Assembly: GCF_947631635.1 (NCBI RefSeq)
Contig: NZ_CANRMB010000032.1
Coordinates: 1 to 41,930, forward strand
Length of the DNA stretch: 41,930 nucleotides
From: an uncultured Dysosmobacter sp.
GTDB taxonomy: Bacteria; Bacillota; Clostridia; Oscillospirales; Oscillospiraceae
Direction of reading: 5' to 3'
How positions within the stretch are numbered: the stretch's first letter is position 1; every line of letters begins with the position of its first letter. Of this stretch, positions 7,949 through 16,130 are shown piece by piece. The notes beneath the pieces are model-generated. The model worked only from the letters and a program-made list of their open reading frames with translations. It had not been told where the DNA came from and made no database searches. The position numbers were made by a program, and so were the translations under genes.

Positions 7949-9435
7949 GTGCCCATATCCTCTCTTTCCAAAATCCGGTGCAGCAGGTCCATGTCCAGAG
8001 AATCCCGCAGGCCTGCCGCCAGGATATCATACTGCCGCTCCTTATATAATGCGCGAGGCTCCTGTACGGCGGTCTCCACCGTCAAGCCCTTCCGGACGCA
8101 CAGCCAGTCCGCCAGCTTCTGCACCAGCTCCCCGCTGTCGAACAGGCCGTGGAGATAAGTGCCGAACACCCCGTCCCGCTGACAGCCGTCCAGCCGTCCG
8201 TCCTCCAAACGGCAGAAGGCCTCTCCCCGGACCTCCGTGGTACCCATGTGGATCTCATAGCCGTCCAGCTTCGCCCCGGCAAAGGGGCCGCCGGTGACCT
8301 CAGCCTCCACCCGGGTACGGACCTTCGCCGGGGCGAACAGGGTCTTGCAGGGCAGCAGCCCCATCCCCCGCAGGACCGGCATTCCGCATTCCACGCCGTC
8401 CGGGTCCTCGATCACCTCGCCCAGCATCTGGTATCCGCCGCAGACGCCCAGGACCGGCGTTCCACGGCCAGCCAGCTTCAAAACAGCTGCCTCCAAACCG
8501 CTCTCCCGCATCCAGAGCAGGTCCGACATGGTGCTTTTGGTGCCGGGCAGAACGACCAGATCCGGCAGGCCCAGCCCGCCGGGACGGTCCACATACCGCA
8601 CTCCCAGCGCTGGATGGCTCTCCAACGGAGAAAAGTCCGTAAAATTCGAGATGCGGGGCAGCCGGACCACCGCGATATCTACCGCTTTCCGGGCCTTGTC
8701 CTGGTCCAGCCGGGGTGCAAGAGAGTCCTCGTCATCCACATCCACATGGAGATACGGCACAGTGCCCAGCACCGGGACTCCGGTCCGTTCCTCCAGCTGT
8801 TTGAGGCCCGGCCGCAGGATCTCCAGGTCTCCCCGGAATTTGTTGATGATCAGGCCCTTGATGCGCGCCCGCTCCTCCGGCTCCAGAAGGGCCACCGTTC
8901 CATACAGCTGCGCGAACACGCCGCCCCGGTCGATATCTCCGGCCAGGAGCACCGGCGCGTCCACCAGCTCCGCAAGACCCATATTCACGATGTCGTGGGC
9001 CCGCAGGTTGATCTCCGCAGGGCTCCCGGCGCCCTCGATAACGATGACGTCGTTCTCCGCCGCAAGGCTCTCATATGCCTCCATGATCTCCGGGACCAGC
9101 TTCCTTTTATAGCGGAAATACTCCGCCGCCGACATCTGCCCCCGGACCTCGCCGTTGACGATGACCTGGCTTCCCGTGTCGCTGGACGGTTTGAGCAGGA
9201 CCGGGTTCATCCGCACATCCGGTGCGATCCCGGCTGCCTCCGCCTGCATCACCTGCGCCCGGCCCATCTCCAGGCCCTGCCGGGTCACGTAGCTGTTCAG
9301 GGCCATATTCTGGCTTTTAAAGGGCGCGACCCGCAGCCCCTCCTGCCGGAAGAGCCGGCACAGGCCCGCGCAAAGCAGGCTTTTGCCCGCGCCGGACATG
9401 GTCCCCTGGACCATGATGCATGCCGCTTTTTTCAT
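7945..9435 (-). CDS. cbiP: Cobyric acid synthase CbiP/CobQ
   Basis: This glutamine-dependent amidotransferase adds amide groups to the b, d, e and g carboxylates of adenosyl-cobyrinic acid a,c-diamide. At 496 residues it is full length. The N-terminal synthetase domain has the P-loop-like GTMSGAGKS (11-19) and FKSQNMALNSYVT. A C-terminal class I glutaminase domain has the nucleophile Cys332 in VLGVCGGYQML and the later His in GTYLHGLFDSG. It overlaps cobD and cbiC by 4 bases each, indicating translational coupling. Confidence 0.96.
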   Translation of the reverse strand: MKKAACIMVQGTMSGAGKSLLCAGLCRLFRQEGLRVAPFKSQNMALNSYVTRQGLEMGRAQVMQAEAAGIAPDVRMNPVLLKPSSDTGSQVIVNGEVRGQMSAAEYFRYKRKLVPEIMEAYESLAAENDVIVIEGAGSPAEINLRAHDIVNMGLAELVDAPVLLAGDIDRGGVFAQLYGTVALLEPEERARIKGLIINKFRGDLEILRPGLKQLEERTGVPVLGTVPYLHVDVDDEDSLAPRLDQDKARKAVDIAVVRLPRISNFTDFSPLESHPALGVRYVDRPGGLGLPDLVVLPGTKSTMSDLLWMRESGLEAAVLKLAGRGTPVLGVCGGYQMLGEVIEDPDGVECGMPVLRGMGLLPCKTLFAPAKVRTRVEAEVTGGPFAGAKLDGYEIHMGTTEVRGEAFCRLEDGRLDGCQRDGVFGTYLHGLFDSGELVQKLADWLCVRKGLTVETAVQEPRALYKERQYDILAAGLRDSLDMDLLHRILEREDMGT

Positions 9436-10490
9436 CCCAGCACCTCCTTCAGCGCCGCCGCAAGACGTTGGTTTTCCTCCCGGGTCCGCACCGCTGTGCG
9501 GTACCAGGTGTCGTCCAGTCCCACATAGTTTCCGCAGCTCCGCAGCAGGATGCCCCGCTGCCGCAGCGGCTCACACAGCGGTGTTTCGCTTTGAAACAGC
9601 AGATAATTGGCCTCGCCGGGAATCACCCGCAGGCCCAATTTCCCCAGCTGCTCCGCAAACCATGGCCGCTCCTCCGCGATCAGCGCCCGGACCGTCCGCA
9701 CATACTCTGTCTCCTCCAGTGCCGCCAGGCCCGCCGCCTGTGCCAGGGAGGAGACCTCCCAGGTCTGTCCGGCCAGGCGCATCTGTTCCAGAAACGCCGT
9801 GTCGGCGCAGAGCGCATACCCCAGCCGTACGCCCGCCATGCCGTACAGCTTGGTGAACGCCTTTAGGAGCAGCATGCCGGGAAAGCAATCCAAAACACCT
9901 TTCAGGGTGTGGGCCGCCGGATCGTCCAGAAAATCGTTAAAGCACTCGTCCACCACCACGCGCGCACCGGTCTCCCGGCAGCGCTCCAGAATCCGCAGCA
10001 GCAGCGGCCGGTCTGTCGTCACCCCGGTGGGGTTGTTGGGCTCGCACAAAAATACCAGATCCGTCTCCGGTGTGACGGCCTCCAAAAAATCCTCCCGCAA
10101 ATGGAAGCCGTCCTCCGCCCGCAGGGGATGGTGTGTCACAGCGCATCCGGCCCGCTCCAGCGCCGCCGCATATTCCGCGAAGGCAGGCGCCGTAACCAGC
10201 GCCCGCTTCGGCCGCAGCGCCAGCACCGCCCGAAAGATCAGGTCCGCCGCACCGTTCCCGCAGAGGATGTGCGCCGCCGGGACGCTCTCCCGCTCTGAGA
10301 TCGCCCGCCGCAGCGCCCGGCACAGGGGGTCCGGATAGCGGTCCGCCTGGGCAGCCGCCTCCCGCAGCGCCCGCTGTACCCCCTGGGGGACTCCCAGCGG
10401 GCTGATATTCGCCGAAAAATCCAGCGGCAGGTATCCCTGGTCCGCCGCAAAGCCGGCCCAGTCGCCGCCATGTACCAATTCATGCATCAT
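9432..10490 (-). CDS. cobD: Threonine-phosphate decarboxylase CobD (PLP aminotransferase fold)
   Basis: CobD makes (R)-1-amino-2-propanol O-2-phosphate from L-threonine phosphate, the linker of the nucleotide loop. The 352-residue fold-type I PLP protein has DFSANISPLG near the N-terminus, CEPNNPTG at 149-156, VVVDECFNDF around 178-187, and the PLP lysine Lys214 in KAFTKLYGMAGVRLGY. The family resembles histidinol-phosphate aminotransferase, but the position between cbiB and cbiP decides for CobD. Two ATG codons in tandem (10490, 10487) follow a GAGG site. No threonine kinase gene is seen nearby. Confidence 0.92.
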   Translation of the reverse strand: MMHELVHGGDWAGFAADQGYLPLDFSANISPLGVPQGVQRALREAAAQADRYPDPLCRALRRAISERESVPAAHILCGNGAADLIFRAVLALRPKRALVTAPAFAEYAAALERAGCAVTHHPLRAEDGFHLREDFLEAVTPETDLVFLCEPNNPTGVTTDRPLLLRILERCRETGARVVVDECFNDFLDDPAAHTLKGVLDCFPGMLLLKAFTKLYGMAGVRLGYALCADTAFLEQMRLAGQTWEVSSLAQAAGLAALEETEYVRTVRALIAEERPWFAEQLGKLGLRVIPGEANYLLFQSETPLCEPLRQRGILLRSCGNYVGLDDTWYRTAVRTREENQRLAAALKEVLG

Positions 10491-10500
10491 GACTGTTTCC

Positions 10501-11466
10501 TCAAATCAGACATACCGCCAGATACCGCACCGCCGCGCAGGCAACCAGCAGCAGTGTTCCGGCGGCGTACAGCATCCGGTTCGCCAGCAGGATGTCCTCC
10601 GGCACCACAGGCCGCGTGGGGTCCCCGATGGTGGGTTTTTCATACAGCTCTCCAAAATACCAGGCCGGTCCCGCCAGCTGGACCCCCAGCGCCCCGGCGC
10701 AGGCGGATTCCGTCTGGGCGGAGTTGGGGCTGGCGTGGCACCGGGCGTCCCGCCGCCACATGCGGAAGGCCCCCCTCCCGTCCTGGCCCGTCAGCGCCGC
10801 GGCGGCGATCCAGAAGCAGGCGGCGATCCGGGAGGGCAGAAAGTTCACCGCGTCGTCCAGCTTTGCCGCCGCGCGGCCGAAATACAGATAGCGCTGGTTC
10901 TGATACCCCACCATGCTGTCCATGGTGTTGATGGATTTGTACACCATCGCCAGGGGTGCGCCGCCCAGAAACATATACAGCATCGGGGCCGCCACGCCGT
11001 CGGAAAAATTCTCCGCCACCGTCTCAATGGCCGCCTTTGCCACCCCTTCCGCACTCAGCCGCTCCGTGTCTCTGCCGACGATCCTGGCGACGGCCTTCCG
11101 GGCCGCAGGAAGGCTGCCGCTCTGCAGGGCCCCGCAGACGTTCCGGCTCTCCGCCGCCAAGCCCTTCATGGCCAGTGCCTGCCAGCACCACAGGGTCTGC
11201 AGGGCAAAGCCCGCCGCGGGGTGCAGCCAGAACGCCAGGGCGCAGCCTCCCCCTGTGACCGCCAGCGCTGCGGCGGGCAGAAGGACCGCAAGGCAGACGC
11301 CTGCCCGAAATTCCCCGGCGGATGTCTGGGAAAACCGGGGGCGCAGAGTTTTTTCCACCCAGTTGATCAGCTTTCCCATCAGGACCACCGGATGGATAAG
11401 CCATGCAGGGTCCCCCAGCAAAAGGTCCAGCAGGAAGCCGCAGACCGCGGCCCAGAGAATCAGCAT
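10501..11466 (-). CDS. cbiB: Adenosylcobinamide-phosphate synthase CbiB
   Basis: This integral membrane protein joins the aminopropanol phosphate to adenosyl-cobyric acid. The 321 residues begin with a membrane segment (MLILWAAVCGFLLDLLLGD), then HPVVLMGKLINWVEK, typical of CbiB/CobD-type synthases. LSAEGVAKAAIETVAENFSDG and the LGGAPLAMVYKSINTMDSMVGY stretch are hallmarks. Longer frames exist, but the start at 11466 overlaps the cobC stop by 7 bases as elsewhere in the operon. It lies next to CobD, which makes its substrate. Confidence 0.95.
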   Translation of the reverse strand: MLILWAAVCGFLLDLLLGDPAWLIHPVVLMGKLINWVEKTLRPRFSQTSAGEFRAGVCLAVLLPAAALAVTGGGCALAFWLHPAAGFALQTLWCWQALAMKGLAAESRNVCGALQSGSLPAARKAVARIVGRDTERLSAEGVAKAAIETVAENFSDGVAAPMLYMFLGGAPLAMVYKSINTMDSMVGYQNQRYLYFGRAAAKLDDAVNFLPSRIAACFWIAAAALTGQDGRGAFRMWRRDARCHASPNSAQTESACAGALGVQLAGPAWYFGELYEKPTIGDPTRPVVPEDILLANRMLYAAGTLLLVACAAVRYLAVCLI

Positions 11467-12062
11467 GAGACGCCGCCTTTCGTATACCGCACACGTTCCA
11501 GCAGCCGGAGCTTCCGGGAGGACTGCCAGAGCCCGGCGTCCCAATCCAGCACATAGCCGCCGCCGTTGGGCGCCTCCCAGTCAAAATAGCCCCGCTCCGG
11601 CAGGGCGAACCGCTCCATCAGCGCCATCAATACGCCGCCATGGGCCACGACGACCAGCTCTTGGGGGGCCGCGGCCTGTTCCACCAGTTCCTCAAACGCC
11701 GCGCATACCCGCCGGCAGAACTCCGGCCGGTCCTCGCCGCCGGGACAGCGGCCATTGCAGCCGCCGTCCACCCAGGCACGGTACTCCGGGTCGTCCTCCA
11801 TCTCCAGATAATTCCGTCCTTCAAAGGCACCGAAATCCATCTCGATCAAGGCCTCCACCACAGACTGGCGGGCGGCGGGAAACAGGCATTCCGCCGTGCG
11901 CCGTGCCCGCCGCAGGGGGGACACATAGACCACCTGCGGGGAGAAATCCGCCTGGACCAGCTCCGCCTCCCCCTCGCCGGACAGGGGGATATCCCGGTGC
12001 CCCTGGTAGCGGTGCTCCGCATTGTAAGCGGTCCGCCCATGGCGCAGAAGATAGATCTTCAT
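11460..12062 (-). CDS. cobC: Alpha-ribazole phosphatase-like histidine phosphatase CobC
   Basis: This 200-residue protein is of the histidine phosphatase (phosphoglycerate mutase) superfamily. LLRHGRTAYNAEHRYQG holds the phospho-accepting His near the N-terminus, SPLRRARRTAECL follows, EMDFGAFEGRNY carries an acidic residue, and VVAHGGVLMAL holds the second catalytic His. In B12 synthesis CobC removes the phosphate of alpha-ribazole phosphate or of adenosylcobalamin phosphate. The start at 12062 overlaps the preceding stop as ATGA; longer frames have no support. Confidence 0.9.
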   Translation of the reverse strand: MKIYLLRHGRTAYNAEHRYQGHRDIPLSGEGEAELVQADFSPQVVYVSPLRRARRTAECLFPAARQSVVEALIEMDFGAFEGRNYLEMEDDPEYRAWVDGGCNGRCPGGEDRPEFCRRVCAAFEELVEQAAAPQELVVVAHGGVLMALMERFALPERGYFDWEAPNGGGYVLDWDAGLWQSSRKLRLLERVRYTKGGVSC

Positions 12063-12394
12063 GAGAGTTCCCCCTTGATGACCACCGGGATGCCGCAGAA
12101 CACCCGGACCACCGCGTCCGCCCGCCGGGCCAGCAGACAGCACAGCCGTCCCGCCGCCTCCCGGGCCGCCCGCTCCTCCGCATCCGCGGGCACCACGCCG
12201 CCGCCGACCTCTGTGGCAATGACGGCCTCATAGCGGGCCAGCTCTCCGGCCAGCGCCGGGAGGTCTCCGCTTTTTGCGGCCAGCTCCTGGACATCCCATA
12301 CCGCGCGGCGGGACAATTCCTGTTCATCACAGTGCAGGAGCTGCATGGCCGCCGCCTTTTTTCCGCTGCACAGCGGCCCAACGATCAAGATCAT
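12059..12394 (-). CDS. Short CobU-like protein (111 aa), likely not a full kinase
   Basis: The protein aligns by eye with the two ends of CobU. It starts MILIVGPLCSGKK, a Walker-A-like loop with Lys in place of Ser/Thr after the GK, and ends with VIATEVGGGVVPADAEER, a helix, and FCGIPVVIKG, which match the EVG-GIVP and GIP-KG parts of CobU. The middle of about 60-70 residues, including the guanylylated histidine and second substrate loop, is missing. A complete CobU is encoded two genes upstream. Starts and stops overlap neighbours by 4 bases, so it is kept within the operon and not obviously decaying. It may be a regulatory or scaffold paralog or a degenerate duplicate. Confidence 0.75.
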   Translation of the reverse strand: MILIVGPLCSGKKAAAMQLLHCDEQELSRRAVWDVQELAAKSGDLPALAGELARYEAVIATEVGGGVVPADAEERAAREAAGRLCCLLARRADAVVRVFCGIPVVIKGELS

Positions 12395-13167
12395 AGCACT
12401 GCCTCCCCATACTGGCACAGCACAAGCGCCGCCAGCATCCAAAACTCCGCCTTCTGTAAAAACCAGCCCGCCAGATCGCCGGAGATGCCGCCGAACTTCC
12501 GCTTGGCCGTATGGATGTAGTATCCAAACACCCCCCCTGCCGCCAGGACCATCGCCGCCCCCACAGGCCCGCCGCAGAAGCACAGCGCTCCGGCGGCCAG
12601 CAGCACAAGGGCGCCTAAGATCCAGCGGACACGCACCCTATCCGCTGCCGTGGCGAAGGTGTGGGCCAGGCCCGTATTCTTTGCCAGCGGGAAAGCCGCC
12701 ACCGCAAAACCCGAAAGGGCGCGGGAAAAGACAAAGGCCAGGCTCATGCAGCACAGCGCCCGCCGGTCCAGCGTCAGTGCGCCGCACAGGGCAAAGCTCC
12801 CCACAAAGTAGGCGCATGTCCGGATGACCGCAAAGGCGCCGCAGCGGGGGTCCTTCAGGATCTCCTGCCGCTGCTCCGGCGGGGCATAGCTGGCCAGGGC
12901 GTCGCTGGTATCCGCGTAGCCGTCCAGATGGATGCCGCCCGTCACCGCCACAGGGATCAGGCACAGTCCCGCCGCCTGTAACAAAAGTGGAAAGCGCAGC
13001 GCCTGGCAGAGCGCGGCCCAGGCCCACCAGCCAAGGGCATTTACCAGGCCCACCAGTGGGAACGCACACAGCATATAGCGCATGTTCCGCTGGTTCCACT
13101 CCGGCTGGGGCAGCGGCACCGCGGAAAACATGGCAAACGCCACGGCAATGGTCTCAAACAGCAGCAT
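12391..13167 (-). CDS. cobS: Adenosylcobinamide-GDP ribazoletransferase CobS
   Basis: CobS is the membrane enzyme that joins adenosylcobinamide-GDP to alpha-ribazole (phosphate). The 258 residues are rich in membrane segments. FAMFSAVPLPQPEW near the N-terminus, FPLVGLVNALGW, and GGIHLDGYADTSDAL with its acidic metal-binding residues are the family marks, with KDPRCGAFAVI further on. It overlaps cobU by 1 base and the mini-CobU by 4. Confidence 0.95.
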   Translation of the reverse strand: MLLFETIAVAFAMFSAVPLPQPEWNQRNMRYMLCAFPLVGLVNALGWWAWAALCQALRFPLLLQAAGLCLIPVAVTGGIHLDGYADTSDALASYAPPEQRQEILKDPRCGAFAVIRTCAYFVGSFALCGALTLDRRALCCMSLAFVFSRALSGFAVAAFPLAKNTGLAHTFATAADRVRVRWILGALVLLAAGALCFCGGPVGAAMVLAAGGVFGYYIHTAKRKFGGISGDLAGWFLQKAEFWMLAALVLCQYGEAVL

Positions 13168-13694
13168 CAGTTGGGTTCTCCTCCCTTGTAATAGACCGGA
13201 ACGCCGTATACCACCTCGCAGACATTGTCCGCCATGGCAGCCAGGGCGCAGTTCACCCGGCCCAGCAGTTCCAAATAGCGCAGGGTATCTCCCTGGTAGC
13301 GGCTCCCGCCGGAAAAAACCTCATTCGACACGATCACCAGATCCCTGCACTGGCGGCGCAGGCGTTCCACGCCCTCCAAAACCGCCTTTTGGGCGTTTTC
13401 CCCGCTTCCCTGGGGGCTGTACATCTCGTTGGCGCACAGATTGCTCATGCATTCCAGCAGCACCGCACTGTTCTCCGGCATCGTCACGGAGGCCAGACCG
13501 GTATAGCACTCCACCGTCTCAAAGGACTTGCCGGCCCGCATGAGCCGGTGCTTTTCGATGCGCCGGAAGCACTCTTCGTCAAAGGGCTGCATGGTGGCAA
13601 TATAGACTCTGGGCCAGCCTGCGGCGGACAGGATCAGTCCCTCGGCGTATTCGCTCTTTCCGCTGGCGGAGCCGCCCACGACCAGCGTCATCAT
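13167..13694 (-). CDS. cobU: Adenosylcobinamide kinase/guanylyltransferase CobU
   Basis: CobU phosphorylates adenosylcobinamide and transfers GMP to it. The 175-residue protein has the P-loop GGSASGKS (7-14). RIEKHR has His49 at the place of the guanylylated histidine of the Salmonella enzyme. VIVSNEVFSGG sits where the family has an EVG motif, with F-S instead of G, and YGVPVYYKG closes the fold. Length is normal for the family. The start ATG overlaps the cobT stop as ATGA. Confidence 0.93.
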   Translation of the reverse strand: MMTLVVGGSASGKSEYAEGLILSAAGWPRVYIATMQPFDEECFRRIEKHRLMRAGKSFETVECYTGLASVTMPENSAVLLECMSNLCANEMYSPQGSGENAQKAVLEGVERLRRQCRDLVIVSNEVFSGGSRYQGDTLRYLELLGRVNCALAAMADNVCEVVYGVPVYYKGGEPN

Positions 13695-14758
13695 GCGCCG
13701 TCCCCCTGGGGCTGGTACGCCTCAATGCCGCATTCCGCAAAGCTGTATGTCTCCCGGTAGACCGCGCAGGCCATGTCCAGCAGCGGGATCGCCGCCACCG
13801 CGCCGGTCCCCTCGCCCAGGTGCATCCCGGCGGTGATCAGCGGCGTTTTCCCCAGTGCATCCAGGACCAATCTCCCTGCGGGTTCCGCTGAAACGTGGCT
13901 GGCAAACATGGCCTTCCCCGCCTGGGGGCAGAGCCGCTGGGCGCACAGGGCCGCCACGGAACTGATGAAGCCGTCGATCAGGACCGGTACGCCGTACAGC
14001 GCGCCGCCCAGAAACATGCCGCACATGCCCCCGATGTCGAACCCGCCGACCTTTCCCAGCACATCCAGAACGTCCGCCCGGTCCGGACGGTTGACCTCCA
14101 CCGCCCGCCGGATCGCCCGGATCTTCCGCTGCAGCCCCTCGTCGGACAGTCCGGCCCCCCGTCCGGTCACCTGCTCCACCGGGCAGTTCAGCAGGACGCT
14201 GGCCACGGCGCTGGAGCTGGTGGTGTTGCCGATCCCCATCTCGCCGGTGGCCAGAAGGCGGATCCCCTGTTCCTTCTGCTCCCGCACCAGTTCCACGCCG
14301 GTAAGGACCGCCGCCTCCGCCTGGCTCCGGGACATGGCCGGCCCCAGTGTCATGTCAGCGGTGCCGTTCCCGATCCGCCGGGACAGGACCCCCGCCGTCT
14401 CCGGGAAGTCCAGAATTCCCATGTCCACCGGGACCACCCGGCAGTCCGCCACGTTTGCCATGCGGCACACGGATGTACGGCCAGCAGGCAGGCTCTTTGC
14501 CACAACGGCCGTCACAGCGCTGGACGTCTGTGTCACCCCCTGGGCCACCACGCCGTTGTCTGCGCACAGGACCAGCACCGCCCGGCGGCTGATGTCGATC
14601 TCCGCGCTGCCTGTCAGGGCCGCGATATCCTCCAGGACCGTTTCCAGCAGGCCCAGTCCCCCAAGGGGCTTGGCGCAGTCGCACCAGTGCTGGTGCGCCC
14701 TTTTCCGCGCCTCCGTGTCTTCAGGTCCGATCTGTGTGAGCAGTGCTTTCAGTTCCAT
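13691..14758 (-). CDS. cobT: Nicotinate-nucleotide-dimethylbenzimidazole phosphoribosyltransferase CobT
   Basis: CobT activates the lower ligand base to the alpha-ribazole phosphate. The 355 residues match the family length. CAKPLGGLGLLE lies near the N-terminus, LCADNGVVAQGVTQ at about 64-78, TGEMGIGNTTSS at about 171-182, and the catalytic Glu316 in HLGEGTGA. The start at 14758 is preferred to a longer frame because a GAGG site lies 9 bases upstream; it overlaps cbiA by 38 bases. No 5,6-dimethylbenzimidazole synthesis genes (bza or bluB) are seen, so the base is taken up or another base is used. Confidence 0.95.
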   Translation of the reverse strand: MELKALLTQIGPEDTEARKRAHQHWCDCAKPLGGLGLLETVLEDIAALTGSAEIDISRRAVLVLCADNGVVAQGVTQTSSAVTAVVAKSLPAGRTSVCRMANVADCRVVPVDMGILDFPETAGVLSRRIGNGTADMTLGPAMSRSQAEAAVLTGVELVREQKEQGIRLLATGEMGIGNTTSSSAVASVLLNCPVEQVTGRGAGLSDEGLQRKIRAIRRAVEVNRPDRADVLDVLGKVGGFDIGGMCGMFLGGALYGVPVLIDGFISSVAALCAQRLCPQAGKAMFASHVSAEPAGRLVLDALGKTPLITAGMHLGEGTGAVAAIPLLDMACAVYRETYSFAECGIEAYQPQGDGA

Positions 14759-16130
14759 CGTCTTTTTCCTCGTTTTCTCTGTAGCGCTCCGCGGCGCGTA
14801 CAAACCGCTCCGCCAGTTGGGGGCTCCCCGCAAAATAGAGGTGCGGAAAGGCCGCGTATAGGGTCTCTGTCATAAATCCGCAGGTCCAGGACCGCCCGGA
14901 CACCGGCTTTTCCACTTGCAGGCCGCTGCCGTTCTCCGTGCTGTCCCAATAGTGGAACTCATGGGCCGGGATCTCCTCGCCCGCCCGAAACAGCAGGCTG
15001 TCCCCTTTGGCCCGCAGGGTGCTATAGCCGAACCGCACCAGCTTTCCGGCGGGAAAGCCCTCCCCCGGGAGGACCTCTGCCATAGGCCAGCGGACATCCT
15101 TTTCATCCCCCAGCGCCTGGCCCAGATACAAAAATCCGCCGCACTCAGCCACCGTCGGCATCCCCCGGCTCACAGCCGCTTTGACCGCCTGCCGCATCTC
15201 TCCATTGGCGGACAGCGCCTTTGCGTAAAGCTCCGGATAGCCGCCCGGCAGATATAGGCCGCAGGCGCCGTCCGGCAGGGCCCTGTCCCGCAGGGGGCTG
15301 AACGCGGCAAGCTCCGCCCCGGCCATCGCCAGTGTCTCCAGGCTCTCCGCATAGGTAAAGCAGAAGGCCTCGTCCCGGGCCACCGCGATGCGGACCGCGT
15401 TTTTCCCCCGCGGGATATCCGGCGGCGGTCCGGCAAGTGTGTCCGCTGTTCCGCTCCGGCACAGCGCCAGCAGCGCGTCCACATCCACATGCGCCTCCAG
15501 CTCCCGGGCCAGCAGGTCGATCCGCTCCGTCAGGTCCCGGATCTCCGATGCGGTATACAGGCCCAGATGGCGGCTCTCGATCTCCGCCTGTTCCAGATGG
15601 GGCAGGCACCCCAACACGGGGAGCCCGGTCTCCTGTTCCAGCATCGGCGCGAGGCTGCGGCACAGCATCGGGGAACAGTCGTTCAGGATCACGCCCGCGA
15701 TGCCACTGTGCTCCCGAAAGTCCCGCAGGCCCCTGATCTGCGCGGCCAATGTCAGGCTGGCCCCCTTCGCCCGGACCACCAGGATCACAGGAAGGTCCAG
15801 CGTGCGGGCCACATGCCAGGCGCTGGCCCGGTCCGTGACGCCGCCCACACCGTCGTAAAAGCCCATGACGCCCTCGCACACCGCCGCGCCGTGGCCCGCC
15901 GATGCCCGGGCAAACAAATTCCGAAGGGTCTCTTCATCAGAGAGAAAGAGGTCCAGATTGCGGCTCTCCACCCCCAGCACCGCCCGGTGAAACATGGGGT
16001 CGATATAGTCCGGGCCGCACTTGAAGGCGCAGGGCGCCAGGCCCCGCTTTTGCAGCGCCGCCAGCAGGGCGCAGGTCACGGCGGTCTTTCCGCTTCCGGA
16101 GGCGGGAGCCGCCAGCAGCATCCGGATCAT
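14721..16130 (-). CDS. cbiA: Cobyrinate a,c-diamide synthase CbiA
   Basis: This enzyme amidates the a and c carboxylates of cobyrinic acid with glutamine and ATP. The 469 residues hold an N-terminal ATPase domain with APASGSGKT (8-16), KCGPDYIDPMFH (37-48) and GVMGFYDG, and a C-terminal class I glutaminase domain with the nucleophile Cys330 in VAECGGFLYLG. GLYLPGGYPEL (291-301) is also typical. It overlaps cbiET by 4 bases. The C-terminal tail after residue 455 is charged and runs into the cobT start. Confidence 0.96.
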   Translation of the reverse strand: MIRMLLAAPASGSGKTAVTCALLAALQKRGLAPCAFKCGPDYIDPMFHRAVLGVESRNLDLFLSDEETLRNLFARASAGHGAAVCEGVMGFYDGVGGVTDRASAWHVARTLDLPVILVVRAKGASLTLAAQIRGLRDFREHSGIAGVILNDCSPMLCRSLAPMLEQETGLPVLGCLPHLEQAEIESRHLGLYTASEIRDLTERIDLLARELEAHVDVDALLALCRSGTADTLAGPPPDIPRGKNAVRIAVARDEAFCFTYAESLETLAMAGAELAAFSPLRDRALPDGACGLYLPGGYPELYAKALSANGEMRQAVKAAVSRGMPTVAECGGFLYLGQALGDEKDVRWPMAEVLPGEGFPAGKLVRFGYSTLRAKGDSLLFRAGEEIPAHEFHYWDSTENGSGLQVEKPVSGRSWTCGFMTETLYAAFPHLYFAGSPQLAERFVRAAERYRENEEKDDGTESTAHTDRT

